Counted from the stretch's first letter, positions 37,346 through 49,560 are shown. The stretch is DNA of 64,000 bases from Amia ocellicauda (GCF_036373705.1 NC_089850.1:20691256-20755255); one strand, 5' to 3'. The notes: generated by a model not told the origin, from the letters alone. Numbers and translations: made by a program.

Positions 37346-40300
37346 GAAACATAAAACATACAAGCTCAACATAATACCACAGAAGCAGAAAATTAGAGGG
37401 GTGTGATCCCATGTGGCCAGAAGGCATCATCTTCATCAAATGGCCCCCAGCTCTGGTCCTCCAGGGACTGCAGTGTCTTATCTGTCTCTGTCTCTCTCTG
37501 GTTATTTGATACATTAGACAACTAAAAGATCTATGCATTTTGAAGGCTTTACATTCAAAGTGCCCCTATTTCTCACTTAATTTGCAGCCTGCAGAGATGT
37601 ATTAAATGAATCTTATAAATCAGCTATTGAGGCCAGTTCAGTACGTGGGAGTCAGGTGGGTGGGCAACCAAGGTAGACGACACTTTGACCCTCCAGGAGT
37701 TGAGTGTGAAATCACTGACCTGTGTAGTGAATCAGTGATGCTTTTAAAATAAATAAATAAATAAATACAGGCTGTCTTTTGAATATTGAAAAGTAGGATC
37801 TCTGCACCACCCCCTGTCAATGCCAATCAGATCAATGGATGTCTGTCACACGCTTGACTTGTAAGTCTGTCACTGAAATACACCGCAGTGCCTGACGGAT
37901 GGGAAACTGAAATGGGCAGAGAGGATCCCTGGGCCCAGCTTTCTCCACGGTGCTGAAACCTTGAAGTGTCCTTTTCTGATTCTGCTAAGAGGAGATTTAT
38001 TAAGCTGATCAGCTCGGATTCAAAGCATGCGTGTCATTTGACTCCATTTCAAATGAGCTGTCAGATATGGGCGCTACAGTATCCATCACTCACATCACAT
38101 ACAGGCTGCTGTTTATTAGTACTTTGTTTATTTATTTATTTACTTCTTTGATTAGCCATATGAAGTACATTCTCCCAACCTTATGGCTCAGACACCCAAC
38201 CGAAAAACAGATATAAAGTGTGTATCTATACATATACATATATGTTTGTGTTTTTCTGAATAAATCAGCACCAGCACCAATTAGGGATAAATTACAGTTT
38301 GAGCTACCCACCTCAAGTTGCTCCCGCAGTGCTTGTTTTATGTGAGTGTGATTTGCACTGATTTAAAGAGAGTATGCGCTTTATTACCCATTCTAATGAA
38401 TTCTCTCAGACTTAATTGTGTTGATTCATTCCCTGTAGCTGTTTACTTCTCACAGGTTGGGGCTTTGGGAACCCAACTTGGATGTCATTGGAGCACCATC
38501 TCATGCTGTCCGGGGGATTCCATGACACCCAGAGACCTTTCTGCATTTATGCAGAACACAAGAATTACAGACAGTAATTAAATGACTTGTAAATTAGGGG
38601 TCTAATTAACTTCATCTAACATCTTGCATTCTAAAAGCACAACCCAAAGGTTTAGGAGAGAAGAAATCTGACAATTTCCCTATAAACCTGTATTAAACCA
38701 AACCTTTGATAAACTGGAAATTTGCAACCCGGTACCTGAAACGGTGTTTCTGTCGGATAGTGGCAGGAAGCCTCTAACAGTCCTTGTTAAGCTCTGAGAT
38801 GTTTGTTGTTTTAAAGATTGGTGGGCAGGGCTGAAGTTATTTAATTCAGACTTCACTTCTGTGATGATTACAGACATCTTGTTATGTGATTCTTCAAATG
38901 TCATCTATACTAGTACAGTTAAAGGATCTCTCCCTATAAGAATGGTTATACCTTCCTGTGAGCCCAAACAATCAATCAATGACCTATGAATTGACTGAAA
39001 AATAAATCTGTGTGTTTTGTGTTCTCGGGGTTAGTTAAAAATCTATGTAAAGACTTTGCTGCAGCAGTATTCATATGAATCCAAATGATAACAGTAAGTG
39101 CCTGAAGCATGGAAAATGTTTTATCAATACACGGTTCGTGTGTCATCAGACCCACACTGGCCCAGCATGAGCTAACATTATTGCATACATGAGAAATACA
39201 AATTATGAAGGAAACCGTATTATCTGCGCGATGGTAAGCTAATTTCTCCTGATGTCACATTTTCTTCTCCCTAGTATGATGAGAGATAATCTTCTTCAAG
39301 TTTGCAGCATGAGGGAATTTAACAATCCCAGCAATATGCAATGTGTCACTAATACAACTAACATATTTACCACTGAAATTGCACAGATGGGAGCCCACGA
39401 GAAATAGAATGCCAGAAAAATTACAGGAAAGGTCTCCATAACTGGTTACAAAGAAAACATTACACTACACTGTCTTTATTCAATCTCTCTGTCTCTCAAG
39501 GTTTGCTAGGTCTGACTCTTGCTCATTTAGCCTTTCTTATTGTGTGGGCTGCTAATTAGAGAACTTCAGTTGTAATTATTTGACTATGGGAACTTTAACG
39601 AGCAGCAAATTCAAACTGCATAGGAATCTCTTAAGCCTCTGCTGTTTCTTACCTAATTTGAAAGTCTGAGAACAGACTTGCCCTGGTTTCTCTCCTCTAT
39701 AAACACACTCCACAAAAGCTAATCACAAACGGATTATTATTGCAGGTAGAGGATCTGACATTAATGATTTTAAATAATTTACCCTTAGTTTTTCAGTGAA
39801 TATGCTATCGTGGCCTTAAGTCTTCTTCACACTATTCATTCGAAACAATGTTTTTTGGTCTTTTCATTAGTTTAAAATATGCTCTGCTCATTTATCAAAT
39901 ATATATGTTACACACTGCTTCAGCACAGCAAGAGAACCATATGGATTGCAGTTCAGTGCATAGATCCCACTGCAGAGAGATTGACTGGGACCGTGTGTTT
40001 CTCATCCAGCTCAACGCCTCATCATTGCACATCGATGAGTAAAACAGATGCACATGTCTAGACGTGATCTGCAGATCAACATGGTGATGGCAGCGAGGGA
40101 GAGAATGGCATCATGATTTGCATGACCGCACAGACTTCATGGCCTGTCTGCGGGCACACAGGCCAGCCTGGGTTTGTAATATAATTGATGCTGTTAAGTT
40201 ATTTGTTTCTTATAATAATACATAATACAATAAGCCCCAGCACAGGGACTGGAAAGGTCACCCTCCCAGACAGCAATGCCCTCTGTCCTGCAGGCTGTAC

Positions 40301-43300
40301 GCAGCGCTAAGGGCATGACTCCAGTGGTAGGTTCTGCAGTTGGCTGCTGTAGGGAGCCCAGCTCTGCTCCCGGGGTGCCGTTACAAGAGCAACTGTGATT
40401 AACATGTTCTGTGAGGACTGTGTCTCCAATCAAATGCAGAAAATAAACTATCAACTGTAGAACTCAGAAGAAACAAACAAATAAGTAAACGGATAGACAG
40501 ATAGATGGATAAGGAAACTAAATTAATTTCCTAAATAAGAGCTCCCCTCCCCCCACCCCACAGAAGAGTGTCCCTTTCTGGTCTGCAGCTCAGGAGCTGG
40601 GGGCCAAAGAATCTGCTGTGTCTCACAGAAAAGCATTGGCAGCCTCTACGCTGCAGTGTAAAAGACTCCCCCCCAAGGGACACCTATGCATGCAAGACAT
40701 TTACAGTAAGAGCTGATTGGATGCCAGGCCGGAGTACAGCCTCTCTGATTGGCTTGTGCGGAGGCCTCCTGTCGCCAAGACACATTTCCGATCAGGTCTG
40801 TTCCATTTGCTTTGGCGTGATCCAAGTGTAGTGTCTTTTTGACTTGCAATAGTTTTTAATGCTGCTGAGGATAATATCAGTAATTAAGCACAAGGTGGGA
40901 GTAACAAATGATGTGGGGATTCAAGTACAAAACACACAAAGCAGAGTAACACAGGTACCATACATACCCATACAGAGCTGTGTCATCGCCAGGTCAAAGG
41001 GAGTGAAGGCGGTTCTCGGATAAATCCTCTTGGCTGGAGTGTGTCCTTTCTGAAAATCACCACAAATACTCACTATTTAGGAGAAGGTGATTACTTTAAT
41101 CCACACTTGTGTATTTCTTTTCTCTACTTTTAAAAATGGCGATTTAGATTTGCCCAATTCAAAGTAAATCAAAGTACCCGGACATTTGTTTTAAAGGAGC
41201 TGCCACAGCTTGACAAAGGAGGCATCTGTACTGTAATGTCACCTACACTGATCAGAGGGTAAGACTGATGTTGTGATGATTATGATTACTATATATATGT
41301 GTGTGTGTGTGTAACATGGTGTGAATTTAAAATGTGAAACAGTAGAACTGACATTTACACCCTATGAAAACAGGCTGCAGTATTACAGAGGGTCTGAGCG
41401 GCTAATGGAGGGAAGAGAGGAGTGACAAATTGTGCAACCTGAGGGGGAACAAGCAGGATGTGATTAGTCAAGAGGAGTTCATTAAACAAGCTACAATTTA
41501 TGACTTCTCAGAGGTGGAAGTGTATTGTTAAAGTCTGGCACACGTGTGAAGGGGCTCATTACTCAACGGGACATATTACCAGTACAAATGAATAATAACA
41601 AGGCCTTGTCAATGTATGATTGTGCTCTGAACAGAGAGCAATGTTAAATGTCTAAGTTAAGATATCAACCCTGTTCATGTCCACAGGATCTCTGCATTTC
41701 TGTGTGTAGAGGGTCGAGTACGCTAGGCCTCTGAAATATGACACAAATAATAAAAAAGGTTAAGGGGGAAACCTATAGACTTAAAGTCAAGCCAGTATAA
41801 TATTTGGCGGCGCTGTGAGTGATGTTATGCATATTTTTAACTCGATGATCTCTGCAGTGTAATATCCTGCTGTGTCTCCCATTATACTCTCCATGGCTCT
41901 GGGTTATGCATTTGTCTTTTTTCTCATTCAGTCTGTCAGAACCTAGCTGGTAATTTTTCTCACCATTAAAAACAAACACAAATCAGAATGCGTTTTTCTG
42001 TTGTAGAATAGTGTACAACTGTATCAGAACATCCTGCTAAATAGTCGCATGTGTCCTGAATGACAGTTTCACTTTTAGGTTTTGCAGCTATTCAAAGAGG
42101 CCACATGAAGATTTCAAACTGAAATGGCATGGCTGATATCATTACCTTCTCATTAAACTGTGCTAAGTTATGTCTCCCCTTTTGAAGTGTCTTCCCTGTG
42201 ACATTGTAGCTTTTCTATTGGGTTTGAAATCTTTTTACAGTCTACAGTTACACTAGCTTAGTTTCCGATGGCAGAAAAAAAATAGGGATGTTAATTCAAT
42301 CACGGACAAAATCAGTACAAAGTGCTCCTGGTGACATCATGGCAGTTCTTGAGTAAAGTCTGAATATACAACACTTCACACAGTCTTCTCATGTTTATGG
42401 ACATTTTTAAAAAGCCTGTAAAAGTGTCCAGAGTAATTACATTTTTAATGTAAAATAGCTGTGAGAATCTTGCATTCATATTTAAATTATGGCCAAAGTT
42501 TTATTAATAATTCCCAGTGCCTCTAGTCATGGGCATGAGCTGTTGAAAAACTCAGAACGGGTGTTGATCATCGGTGTGTCTGTAAAAGTAACGCTCCACT
42601 CTTCTGTCTGTGTCTTGCACTGGCTCCCCATGCTCAGTGTGCACTTTCTCTTCCTGGAGAAGTTTCAGCCGGCCTCAGATTGGACACCTCTGGCTTGGCC
42701 GGTTTGCTGGTTCTGTGAGGAGCTTCACTGAACATCTGCAGTATTTCACTGTACAGGAATAACAATGATGACGATGATGGTTATTATTATTAAAGTGCTG
42801 CACTTAATGCAATGAAGTCCTGCAATGACATGGCACAAGTGTCTCCCAATTTTCAAAAGGAGACATAAATGGAAGAAACGGATCCAAAAGTTGTCTGTAA
42901 GATGTCAATTGGGGTTGTCTGCAAAATTCCTTTCATACAATTCCTGATATTACTGCGGTGTTTTCCAGGACTGTACTACAGTAAACATTTATATGGGCAG
43001 ATTAGGATGAGGTCTTGGATTCCACTGAGACACACCGACCAGTGGCTGTAAGGCGAGCGCCCCCACTGTTGACACAACATCGCTGCTCAGAAAGCCCACA
43101 CTGGCATCTCGCCACAAAGTCTCTCAGGACGTTTTCCCTTCTGTAGCTTTCACATACAGTACTTTAACAGACACTCGTCAGAGCTATAAGGCGTGATTGA
43201 GCAGCCCTAAACCAAACAGCCCGTGTGTTTGTTATAATGATCTAGACATCTTCCTGGCAAATGTCAATGCTTTAGTCTGAAAGGGTATTAACTATGAACA

Positions 43301-45899
43301 AATAGTACTGCAGTCTGTTGCATTCCTTCCATGAGCTGAGAAACATACTGACGCACCACAGTTTAAAGCTAAATGGTTTCACAAAGAAAATCTTACTGCC
43401 GAGATCAGGGAGGCCAAAGCCACTTTTTAGTGATATCCTGTGAATAACCCCAGGCCCTTCATTTGTGCTTGAAGAATGGTCACTGACTGCTGTTTATTGA
43501 AGCTCAGAGATGCATATATGTTCCCCTTCACAGTCTCTGATAGGAAGATGCTGTGTGCTGCACGGAAACACATCATGTCTTGTTAATTCCTCATTAACAC
43601 CAACTAAATAAAGACTAAAGTGAGACAGGAATGCCTCAGACCTTAGCAGTTCTGAACCCAATAAGTTTAAGCTGTTACCAATGTCTGTCTCTGACTCTTC
43701 AGCTATAACAGGGAGAGGTGACTGGGGAGGGTGATGGATTAGATGGCATCATGGGACGTTTCCATCTTGTGTGAATACCTGAGGCAAGATGTTTCTCAGG
43801 GATTCACACTGTCATTTGCTTTGTAAAACAGCCTTCTGAAGCCTCTTTCTTTCTTCACAGAAACCAAATCAAATTACTGCACAGCTTGTTTTCAAATGAC
43901 AGTTATAAAAATAGAAACATTACCTTTTTAACAGCAACAGCCTTCTATTTTTGCTGTAAAACAAACAAACAAACAAAACAAACACGTGTTCTAGCGCAAT
44001 GAAGCGGGACTGATTTAAATAGCGATGCAGACCGGATTTAGTTAAGAGGCTGCTCGTCCAGCAGTCTTTGATGCTCAGTGAGCCGTCTGCAGACATCATT
44101 GAAGCTCTGGCAAACTGCTGTTTGTCAAACAACAACAGGAATCGGAGACCTACATCAATGTGCTGCTAGAAAGGTAATCAATGCAGTAACATTTCCGTTT
44201 TCTAAAGGGGAGTGTAAATCTGCCCATAAAAACAGCTGAAATACAGCCCAAGCTCCTTCATATTCACAATGCTTGTCATCAATCACTGGACCCACTGGTG
44301 AGTGACTGCAGGACATGGACATGAGAGACATGGTGGGAAATGGCCTGTCGTAACAAGAGCTGCTGCAATAAAAGAGAGGCCTTTTTATATCAATATAATA
44401 TATACCTGTATATATGTACATAAATCTAATCCATAGGAAGTGTGAACCATAGGCTGGAGCACTACAGTTCTGGGGGGTCAGAGTCCAGTCCAGTCTATAG
44501 GTTATAAGTCACTGGGAATCACTGTGGGGTGTTTCTAACCTGGTCTAGTTGAGCCAGGAAGGATCTGAAATGGGCTGTTAGAATCAAAGGGATGTTTAAT
44601 CCCTGAGAACATTACATCCCCTCCACTGTGACTAAAACAGCCTCATAATCACAAGGGATTGTTTTGTTTTTGTTTGCTTTGTTTGTGTGGTGTTTTTTTG
44701 GGGGGGCAATACAAAATACAAAATATGTTTCATCCCTCTGTGGAAACTGGAAATGCCAATGCATACATCAGACGATGCAAATTCTGTTTTTTGTGTAAAG
44801 TAGGGGCTCTGTGGTATTTTCTTATTTGTAATTGCTTAACATTGATCTGCTCAGCCTGAAGAGCATTTTCACATGCAGTGAGTGCTGCACACAGGTAGGC
44901 AGGCCTGTGGCGGCAGGCAGCGGACTGGAATATTTTACCTGTCAACCAGCACAAAGGGGATTTACACGAAAGGGGAATGGCAAGTCTGGTCTGGAAGGAT
45001 TAAGAGGTGCCTGCCTGCCTGCTTGGCTGAAACAGAGATATGGCCGAGGATGTGTGGGTGGACAGAAAAACAAGCTGTTGTAGAACCTGCTATTAATCTC
45101 CCTGCCCACATGTTAATGGCTGAAAATAGCAGAAGCACAAATGGGCACACAGCACAGCCTGGGGACTCTTTTATCCCGCTCCCATCCACGCTGCCAGCAT
45201 CTTGCTTTCATTCATTATGTATGTGCTGAAACATCTGGCCTGTTGACAGGTTCTGTGAAATGTTGAGCTAAACATCTGTCTATTTCACTGGACACGAAAA
45301 ACTATTATTAATATTATTATTATTACAATAGCATACTGAACGGTGGTGATGGTGGGGGGGTTATTCTGTCAGGAGCCTCTCTGCCTTTTCTCTAAACACA
45401 AATCTAAAAATTGTCCTTTTCTTGTCTTTTGAAGTGGTCATGTACTTTCAGAACAAGGTATAACAGTCTGGGGTCACTGAAAGGGCTAGATAGGAGAGTT
45501 ATGTGACCTTGTGAGTGTCTGGTTGGGTACTGGGCACTGGGGCTATGGAAGGAAGGTGAAGGAAGGTGTGGATACACAAGATTGAGTTACAAGTTAATAT
45601 TACTTAATAGAAACCAAGTGTACTTTAAGTATTTAGTTACCTATACACTGTTAACCAGCTAATAATAAAATAACAAATTAATTAATATTGAAATACTTTA
45701 AAACAAAATGTACACCATTTCGACGGACACAAGGACTGAAGAAGTATCACAATAGCAGCTGAGTGTTTCGTTGTCTGTAAGGAAAACGACATTTATAGAG
45801 ACATACCGGTACATGTCGCACATATACTAGCACTAATGCAACGCCTGTTTTAAGTCATCTGTACAATGTCCACTACACATTGAAAACTAACTCCACTAT
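37346..45899. other. intergenic, no gene recognised
   Basis: About 8.5 kb with no supported gene or clear transposon. Short AT-rich simple repeats occur at 37748-37767 (AAAT) and 38128-38143 (TTTA). Frames such as 40568-40831 and 44882-45229 are unrecognised. Being the flank of a developmentally expressed channel gene, it is a reasonable place for enhancers, but nothing in the sequence proves one. Confidence 0.5.
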
Positions 45900-46080
45900 A
45901 CACGCCGCACCCCGTCTAATGTCCTGCCCTAAGCCCAGGGGGGTGGGTGCTACCCGGGGCGGACTGTGCGCTGGTGTCCGTGGTGCTGACGGGACAGCTC
46001 CCAGTTCCCAGCTCTCCCAGCCCAGTCAGCTGAACCCAAGAGCGCTCTGCGTCGCAGCGCGTCATTGAAACGCACGGAAA
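45900..46080. promoter_or_regulatory. small CpG-rich patch downstream of KCNF1
   Basis: A sharp rise in GC content and CpG dinucleotides (GCCGC, CCCGGGGCGG, GAGCGCTCTGCGTCGCAGCGCG) within an AT-rich region. It includes the RE1-like site at 45973-45989. It could be a distal regulatory element or the start of an unannotated transcript. CpG density was judged by eye. Confidence 0.5.
45973..45989 (-). promoter_or_regulatory. RE1/NRSE (REST binding site) candidate
   Basis: On the minus strand the sequence TCAGCACCACGGACACC matches the consensus RE1 (TTCAGCACCACGGACAGCGCC) at every position of its long left and central part (TCAGCACCACGGACA). It departs from the consensus after that. REST silences neuronal genes, including many ion-channel genes, in non-neuronal cells. 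KCNF1, a mainly neuronal channel subunit, ends about 1.65 kb away. The target assignment is an inference. Confidence 0.7.
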
Positions 46081-46183
46081 ATACCGTGTATTATTTTACT
46101 AACTGACCGTAACGCACAAATAATACCGAATAGGACTCCCAGGTCGTTCTCAAGAAAAACACGACTGAATATTACTTTACAAA

Positions 46184-46197
46184 GTTGTTGTTGTTGC

Positions 46198-46283
<86 letters not shown>

Positions 46284-46286
46284 TTA
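46184..46286. repeat. compound (TTG)n(TAT)n(AGT)n microsatellite
   Basis: Three adjoining trinucleotide arrays: about four TTG units, about ten TAT units, then about eighteen AGT units. The successive one-base changes of repeat unit suggest stepwise mutation from a common array. Confidence 0.95.
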
Positions 46287-47313
46287 ATCTTAAATCAGCT
46301 TGTGAAGACGTACAAAACTAAACGTCTACGAATGTATTGTAGTTTTAAAGCACATTTTGAATACGTTGTATAATATTCACATAAACGAAGAAAAAAAGTG
46401 AATTGAATGATATGGTTGGATACCCTGAATTTTAATCTTTGAATATAAATTCCTTTACTTTCTTTGATATCAATTAGATTTATTTACTCATGTGTTGTAT
46501 TTAAAATGTACTTGAATTGTTTCTTTCATTTTAGGCGTATCTACTATTTCAAAGGTTGGAAAGCCTAATTTGGGGCGCAGTAGTTGAGTTTAAGGTACTA
46601 ATGTGTAGCCTATATGTTGTTGTTGTCTTCGCCGTTGTTGCTGTTGTTTTTGTTGTTTTCTTTTGAGAAAATATCAAATGTTTAATTGTAGTCAATCTAA
46701 AACTAAAATCTACTGATATAAAGGTGTCCGATATAATAGTCGATGTATGACATGGGTAATTATCTTGTCTGTGATATTTACACATTTTGAATTAAAAAAG
46801 TATAGGTAATATACACATATTATAGGCAAGCAACAATGTATTTTCCGGTTATTTTAATATTGCTTAACAAGACTACATAACAAGAAAACCTTTTAAACGT
46901 TAAAACCTTTTGGCTTTAAACGTATCGTGTGAGGGGTGCGTGTTGTTGTGTTTAATGTGAGAAAATATTTCATCTACATTCTAATTTAATTTGCCACTGT
47001 GTGTTAAGGGCATCGCATTAAGCGCTGTATTATAAAAAATACAATATATATGTGTGAATATATATGCTTATATTAACTGTTGGTGGGGAGAAAGAGAGAG
47101 AAAGAGAGAAATTACAAATTAAAGTATACAGTAGACAGTCTTTTTTTTCTGACCGCTTTAATAATTTATTTTATATATTTAATTATATTTCAATATTCTT
47201 AAGCAAGCCAGTATTGAAGCAATCTTATTAAATAAATTAATGAATACATACAAAAATATGTTGACATAAAACAATCAGAAAGTACTCACATCTCTTTATA
47301 TAACGTATTTAAC
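46287..47313. other. AT-rich 3' flank of KCNF1
   Basis: AT-rich non-coding sequence downstream of the candidate KCNF1 poly(A) signal. Contains short (TTG)n near 46616-46655. No gene recognised. Confidence 0.5.
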
Positions 47314-47319
47314 TTTATT
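47314..47319 (-). terminator. candidate KCNF1 poly(A) signal AATAAA
   Basis: TTTATT on the plus strand reads AATAAA on the minus strand, about 320 bp past the KCNF1 stop. Other AT-rich hexamers occur further downstream, so the true cleavage site may be different. Confidence 0.4.
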
Positions 47320-47545
47320 TGATATTGATACATATCCTACGAATTGTCCAAGTTAAGCACATTGTAGTGCAACTCATGCAAACTGCAGAAGTGCTGAAGG
47401 ATTCACTCTGCTCGTCGCCACGATTCCCAGGTAAAACTGGAGATCTTCCCGACCCTCATGGCAAGTTTACAATACATTGGAGTTTAACTTCAGGGCGCAT
47501 TACTGGCCCTAACCTGTAAGATTGCACAACAAGCCCCGGGCTCAC

Positions 47546-47567
47546 ATAATACTAATACTAATACTAC

Positions 47568-47617
<50 letters not shown>

Positions 47618-47618
47618 G
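47546..47618. repeat. (ATT)n array in the KCNF1 3' UTR
   Basis: About 24 trinucleotide units (TAA/ATA on the plus strand) beginning 20 bp after the KCNF1 stop codon. If the transcript extends to the downstream poly(A) signal, the array is part of the 3' UTR as an (AUU)n tract. Confidence 0.92.
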
Positions 47619-47638
47619 TGATCAAATATAAAAGCAGG

Positions 47639-49078
47639 TTATTTACAGCTCTGCAGCCGTGTCCTGAACGCGGAGTCGGACAGCAGGGGGATGTACGTGT
47701 CGCTGTGGGACGCTTTCATGTTGCCGTCCCACAGGCGCGCGCCGGCGCTGCGCTTCTTCTCGGACCCCGGGCGGCGCGCGGACGAGTGCAGCTCCATGAG
47801 GTCCAGCTCGTGCTTGGCCGCCGTCTCCAGCACTTTCTGCTTGTTGTAGTAAATGACAAAGTTGTTGATGATGGGGTGGATGGGCAGGGCGATGGCGATC
47901 ACCCCGCACAAGAAGCTGATGGCGGCGTTGCACCTGCCTAGGGTGGTCTTCGGGTAGATGTCTCCGTAGCCCACCGTGGTCATAGTGATGACGGCCCACC
48001 AGAAGGACTGCGGGATACTTTTGAACAGCGTCTCCGGGTGGCTCTGCTCCATCGTGTACCCGAGGGCAGAGAAGACGAATATGCCCACCCCCATGTACAT
48101 GAGCAGCAGCCCCAGCTCCTTGAAGCTCCTCTTTAGGGCGTAGGTGAGAGTCTGCAGCCCCGAGGAGTGGCGAGCCAGCTTGAAGATCCGGGCGATCCTC
48201 ATGATGCGCAGCGCCTGCACCGCCTGCTGCACGTTGCTCAGCTCCATCATCTTGTTCCCGAGGTAGGTGAGGGTCAGGCTCACGTAGAAGGGCATGATCG
48301 CCAGCACGTCGATGATGTTCATAAAGGTGAAGGCGAAGCGGAGTTTATTGGGAGAGGAGACCAGACGCAGGATGTATTCCACTGTGAACCAGCCTATACA
48401 CGCGGTTTCGATGGCGTCCAGAGTCGGGTGCTCCACGTGGTTCCCCTCCGTGTCCTCCACCTGCAGTTCTGGGATGGTGCCCAAGCACAGCACCACGGAG
48501 GAGATGAGAATGAAGAAGAAAGACATGATGGCGATTACGCGCGCCGGCAAGGAGGACTCTGGCTTCTCCATGAGCTTCCACAGAAACTTTTGGCACTTCT
48601 GCCAGCGGGTGGCCGTCGGGTCCCCTTCCAAGTCGTCCAGAATCAGCTTCACCCTGTCTGCGATCTCATCCAGCTCCTCTTTCTTCTCGCTCAGGTTGCT
48701 CTTGCAGCACTCGTCCAGGAAGCTGGCGTCGATTTTCCAGAACTCCATTTCGTGCATGAAACAGATGGGGCAGATCCCCCTTTTCATGTGGATCTCTCCG
48801 AAGTAGTACACCTCTAGGATGCACTTGAAAGAGTCCGGGTCCCGGTCAAAGTAGAATTCCCCTTTCCCTGGGTCGTAGTCGTCGCACAGAGAGAAAATCG
48901 CGTCATAGCCGCCCGAGGAGCAGTTCACCAACTCGGCGAGCCGGGTCTCCGGGTACCGGTTGAGCACATCCCCGTAGAGCACTTGCCTCACTCCCCCGAT
49001 ATTAACCACGATTTCCGTCTCCTCACTGGCCTCCGAGCCGTTGCAGTCCGCATATCTCGACTTGGGCATCCCCCACAT
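47639..49078 (-). CDS. KCNF1: Kv5.1 potassium channel subunit, silent modifier
   Basis: Intronless 479-residue protein, close to the family's usual ~490. An N-terminal T1 tetramerisation domain (about 22-125) has EIVVNIGGVRQ, FYFDRDP at 75-81 and the zinc motif H97-x5-C103-x20-C124-C125 of non-Shaker Kv channels. Six membrane segments follow: S1 about 181-200, S2 224-241, S3 252-272, S4 283-303 with R291, R294, R297, K300 and R303, S5 319-341, S6 383-408. The filter is TVGYGD at 368-373. S6 has PIHP (399-402) where conducting Kv channels have PxP, as known for Kv5.1. The C-terminus IPLL...TRLQSCK is a family signature. Kv5.1 does not conduct alone but joins Kv2 subunits in the plasma membrane and alters their gating. 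The start is the first ATG (49078) in a frame open back to a TAG at 49195; A at -3 supports it, and M4 is an alternative. Single-exon structure is normal for this gene. Confidence 0.96.
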   Translation of the reverse strand: MWGMPKSRYADCNGSEASEETEIVVNIGGVRQVLYGDVLNRYPETRLAELVNCSSGGYDAIFSLCDDYDPGKGEFYFDRDPDSFKCILEVYYFGEIHMKRGICPICFMHEMEFWKIDASFLDECCKSNLSEKKEELDEIADRVKLILDDLEGDPTATRWQKCQKFLWKLMEKPESSLPARVIAIMSFFFILISSVVLCLGTIPELQVEDTEGNHVEHPTLDAIETACIGWFTVEYILRLVSSPNKLRFAFTFMNIIDVLAIMPFYVSLTLTYLGNKMMELSNVQQAVQALRIMRIARIFKLARHSSGLQTLTYALKRSFKELGLLLMYMGVGIFVFSALGYTMEQSHPETLFKSIPQSFWWAVITMTTVGYGDIYPKTTLGRCNAAISFLCGVIAIALPIHPIINNFVIYYNKQKVLETAAKHELDLMELHSSARRPGSEKKRSAGARLWDGNMKASHSDTYIPLLSDSAFRTRLQSCK

Positions 49079-49560
49079 CTTCTCCTGCCTGGCGTGGACG
49101 CGTGTGGGGGACAGGCTTTCAAAACATTCGCTCGACTTCAAACATAAGCTCACCTCTCCAAGAGAAATACCAATTGCGCGTAAAAAGAACAACTATATAT
49201 GTATATATTAAATGCAACACTAGAGATCCATAAATGAAACTGTCCCAGGCTAGTGTTGAAGGTTTTTGGAGAAGGTGAATAAGCAGATCTGGTAATTTAG
49301 TTTATGGGTATTTAGGGTTAGCAGCTGCAGAGAAGCGCAGCGGTGCACCCAGCTTGCGCACCACGTCCATCCTGCTGGAGAAGAGGACCGGCTCTGTAAC
49401 AGGTCTCTCTTCCTTCGGCCTGCTCTCCGACAGGCGCAACTCGAGCAGCGGCTGCCTTGCTGTTGGAAAGTTGAATCCGGCGGCTCTGCGCTGTCTGGGT
49501 TATTTATCCAGGCGTGCTGCTTCTGCGTCACAGCCCCATCCATTCTGGGAGAGCATTAAT
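49079..49560 (-). promoter_or_regulatory. KCNF1 5' flank / presumed 5' UTR and promoter
   Basis: The stretch upstream of the KCNF1 start becomes GC- and CpG-rich around 49330-49500. A minus-strand GGATAAATA (49509-49501) could act as a TATA-like box about 425 bp before the ATG. The transcription start is not known; this is an inference from position and composition. Confidence 0.4.

Noticed and set aside
42610..42660. Possible L2 scrap (TGCACTGGCTCCCCATG)
   Set aside because: Match too short and flanks do not continue the L2 reading frame.
46185..46373. Poly-Leu/poly-Val open frame
   Set aside because: Translation of the trinucleotide microsatellite, not a gene.
48487..48503. Second RE1-like string CAGCACCACGGAGGAG inside KCNF1
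   Set aside because: Only the left half matches; the right half lacks CAGCGCC, and the bases encode conserved S1 residues, which explains the sequence.
48167..48817. 216-codon open frame antisense to KCNF1
   Set aside because: Shadow of the GC-rich channel gene on the other strand; composition mirrors KCNF1 codon bias and no domain is recognisable.
49079..49192. N-terminal extension of the KCNF1 frame to 49192
   Set aside because: The extension begins with TTG and contains no ATG before 49078; vertebrate Kv5.1 N-termini are short.
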